Source: an uncultured Flavobacteriales bacterium (GTDB taxonomy: Bacteria; Bacteroidota; Bacteroidia; Flavobacteriales; CALTNV01). From it: DNA of 7,142 nucleotides. Numbering within the stretch: the stretch's first letter is position 1; the number at the start of each line of letters is the position of its first letter. The notes under the pieces were generated by a model. That model ran no database searches. It had not been told where the DNA came from and worked only from the letters and a program-made list of their open reading frames with translations. The stretch lies in contig CALTNV010000119.1 of the NCBI GenBank assembly GCA_943845485.1, positions 1 to 7,142 on the forward strand, read 5' to 3'. Positions 6,370 through 7,142 of this stretch are shown here, piece by piece. A program made the translations under genes and the position numbers.

Positions 6370-6679
6370 CCACATCTACGTTTAACTTAAGTGTAAACAA
6401 ACAAGACATCAAATATATGAAAATTCTATTTTAATCTAAAAAAACACAACATAAACACCTGTTTTAAAACGGCTTAACAAAAAGTAATTCAAATAAGTAT
6501 CTAATTGTGTTTTTGAATGTGTTATTGATAAAATTGTTGAAAACTGTCTCAATTTGTGAATTTTTAAGTCATTATATTAGTTGTAATAAAGAAGTATTTT
6601 TCACACTTTTGTAAGCAGTACCTTTCACAAGGTATTTAACTTTTCAGTAAGCAATATTAACATATTAAAACCAATCAAA
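6370..6679 (+). promoter_or_regulatory. Non-coding region upstream of nrdB, with promoter candidate
   Basis: I see no gene, tRNA or obvious riboswitch in these 310 bases. The best promoter candidate is TTG (6581-6583), a 20-bp gap, then CACTTTTG (6604-6611), one mismatch from TAnnTTTG. It predicts a start near 6618 and a leader of about 60 nt. A weaker alternative is TTG (6525-6527), a 21-bp gap, then TCAATTTG (6549-6556). Repeated short elements near these sites are TTTCACA at 6599-6605 and 6623-6629, an inverted TGTGAA at 6555-6560, and GTAAGCA at 6611-6617 and 6647-6653. A small hairpin pairs TACCTT with AAGGTA (6619-6634, loop TCAC). Other palindromes are GTTTTAAAAC (6461-6470) and an imperfect GTTTA..CTTAAG..TAAAC (6380-6398). 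No clear NrdR box was recognised. Confidence 0.5.
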
Positions 6680-7142
6680 ATGGAAAATAATATAAACGAA
6701 CCAATATTACAACAAAACAATAATCGTTTTGTTTTATTTCCAATAGAGCATGATGATATTTGGAGTTTTTACAAGCGAGCAGAAGCTAGTTTTTGGACAG
6801 CTGAAGAAATAGATCTTGAACCAGATGTTTATGATTGGGAAAATAAACTTAATGAAGATGAAAAACATTTTATTAAGCATGTATTAGCTTTCTTTGCTGC
6901 AAGTGATGGTATTGTGAATGAAAATTTAGCCGAACATTTTTTATCAGAAGTTCAATATACTGAAGCTAAGTTCTTTTATGGTTTTCAAGTTTCTATTGAA
7001 AATATCCACTCTGAAACTTATTCGTTATTAATAGATACATACATTAAGGATAATACTGAAAAAAACAAATTATTTAATGCTTTAGATAGTATAGATTGTG
7101 TTAAGAAAAAAGCTGATTGGGCTTTAAAGTGGATAGATAACG
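6680..7142 (+). CDS. nrdB: Class Ia ribonucleotide reductase small subunit R2 (partial, C-terminus outside window)
   Basis: This is the diiron/tyrosyl-radical subunit that, with NrdA, reduces ribonucleoside diphosphates to deoxyribonucleotides in aerobic cells. The 154 residues present closely resemble the eukaryote-like R2 branch, with FWTAEEIDL (38-46), [18 protein letters not shown] (66-83), EAKFFYGFQ (95-103), [18 protein letters not shown] (107-124) and [13 protein letters not shown] (140-152). By alignment to mouse R2, the iron ligands seen are D76, E107 and H110, and the radical tyrosine is Y114. The remaining ligands (a Glu, and a Glu-x-x-His pair) lie past the right edge. The ATG at 6680 follows AATCAAA without a Shine-Dalgarno. 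In many Bacteroidota nrdA follows nrdB, which cannot be checked here. Y114 is present, so this is a normal radical-forming R2 and not a Tyr-less variant. Confidence 0.95.
   Translation, partial: MENNINEPILQQNNNRFVLFPIEHDDIWSFYKRAEASFWTAEEIDLEPDVYDWENKLNEDEKHFIKHVLAFFAASDGIVNENLAEHFLSEVQYTEAKFFYGFQVSIENIHSETYSLLIDTYIKDNTEKNKLFNALDSIDCVKKKADWALKWIDN

Noticed and set aside
6440..6535. Possible NrdR box from ACACAACATAAACACC and TTGTGTTTTTGAATGTGTTA
   Set aside because: Only loose similarity to the NrdR consensus, and not two properly spaced palindromic boxes.
6680..7142. Possibility of a Tyr-less or manganese-type (class Ic/Ib) R2 protein
   Set aside because: The radical tyrosine is present in ENIHSETYS, and the sequence follows the eukaryote-like class Ia R2 rather than NrdF.

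Overview
The window looks like ordinary chromosome from a member of the Bacteroidota, most likely a marine or host-associated Flavobacteriaceae-type bacterium. Four things suggest this: very AT-rich DNA; start codons without Shine-Dalgarno sequences; promoter-like TAnnTTTG elements; and a gene set typical of that class (a DUF7935-like membrane protein, a small CxxC membrane protein, a TolC-family protein, a DUF3109 protein, and a eukaryote-like class Ia NrdB). I see no mobile element, CRISPR array, tRNA, rRNA or toxin/defence module.

Left part (1-2795, minus strand): a tightly packed operon reading leftward. It holds a PLP-dependent aspartate-type aminotransferase, a single-domain heptose-7-phosphate kinase (RfaE1), and the N-terminal third of a TrkH-family potassium transporter that runs off the left edge. 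The junctions are a 4-nt gap and a TAATG stop/start overlap, so the three are probably transcribed and translated together although their biochemical roles are unrelated.

Middle (2796-3765): a 125-bp divergent intergenic region carries two face-to-face promoter candidates built on one small inverted repeat. Reading rightward are a DUF7935-like membrane-anchored protein and, 3 nt later, a 74-residue exported membrane protein with a CAMC motif. A strong 13-bp hairpin with a T tract closes this unit.

Right part (3766-7142, plus strand): a stand-alone TolC-type outer-membrane efflux protein comes first. It is followed by a SlyD-like FKBP prolyl isomerase that is almost fused (1-nt gap) to a cysteine-rich DUF3109 protein. 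A perfect 24-bp inverted repeat, probably a bidirectional terminator, ends that unit. About 310 bp of non-coding DNA then lead into nrdB, the small subunit of aerobic ribonucleotide reductase, which is cut by the right edge after its first iron ligands and tyrosyl-radical residue.

I did not find a convincing new system. The points most worth a second look are the mirror-symmetric divergent promoter, the two uncharacterised protein pairs (DUF7935-like plus CxxC protein; SlyD plus DUF3109), the long perfect inverted repeat, and the repeat-bearing nrdB leader.
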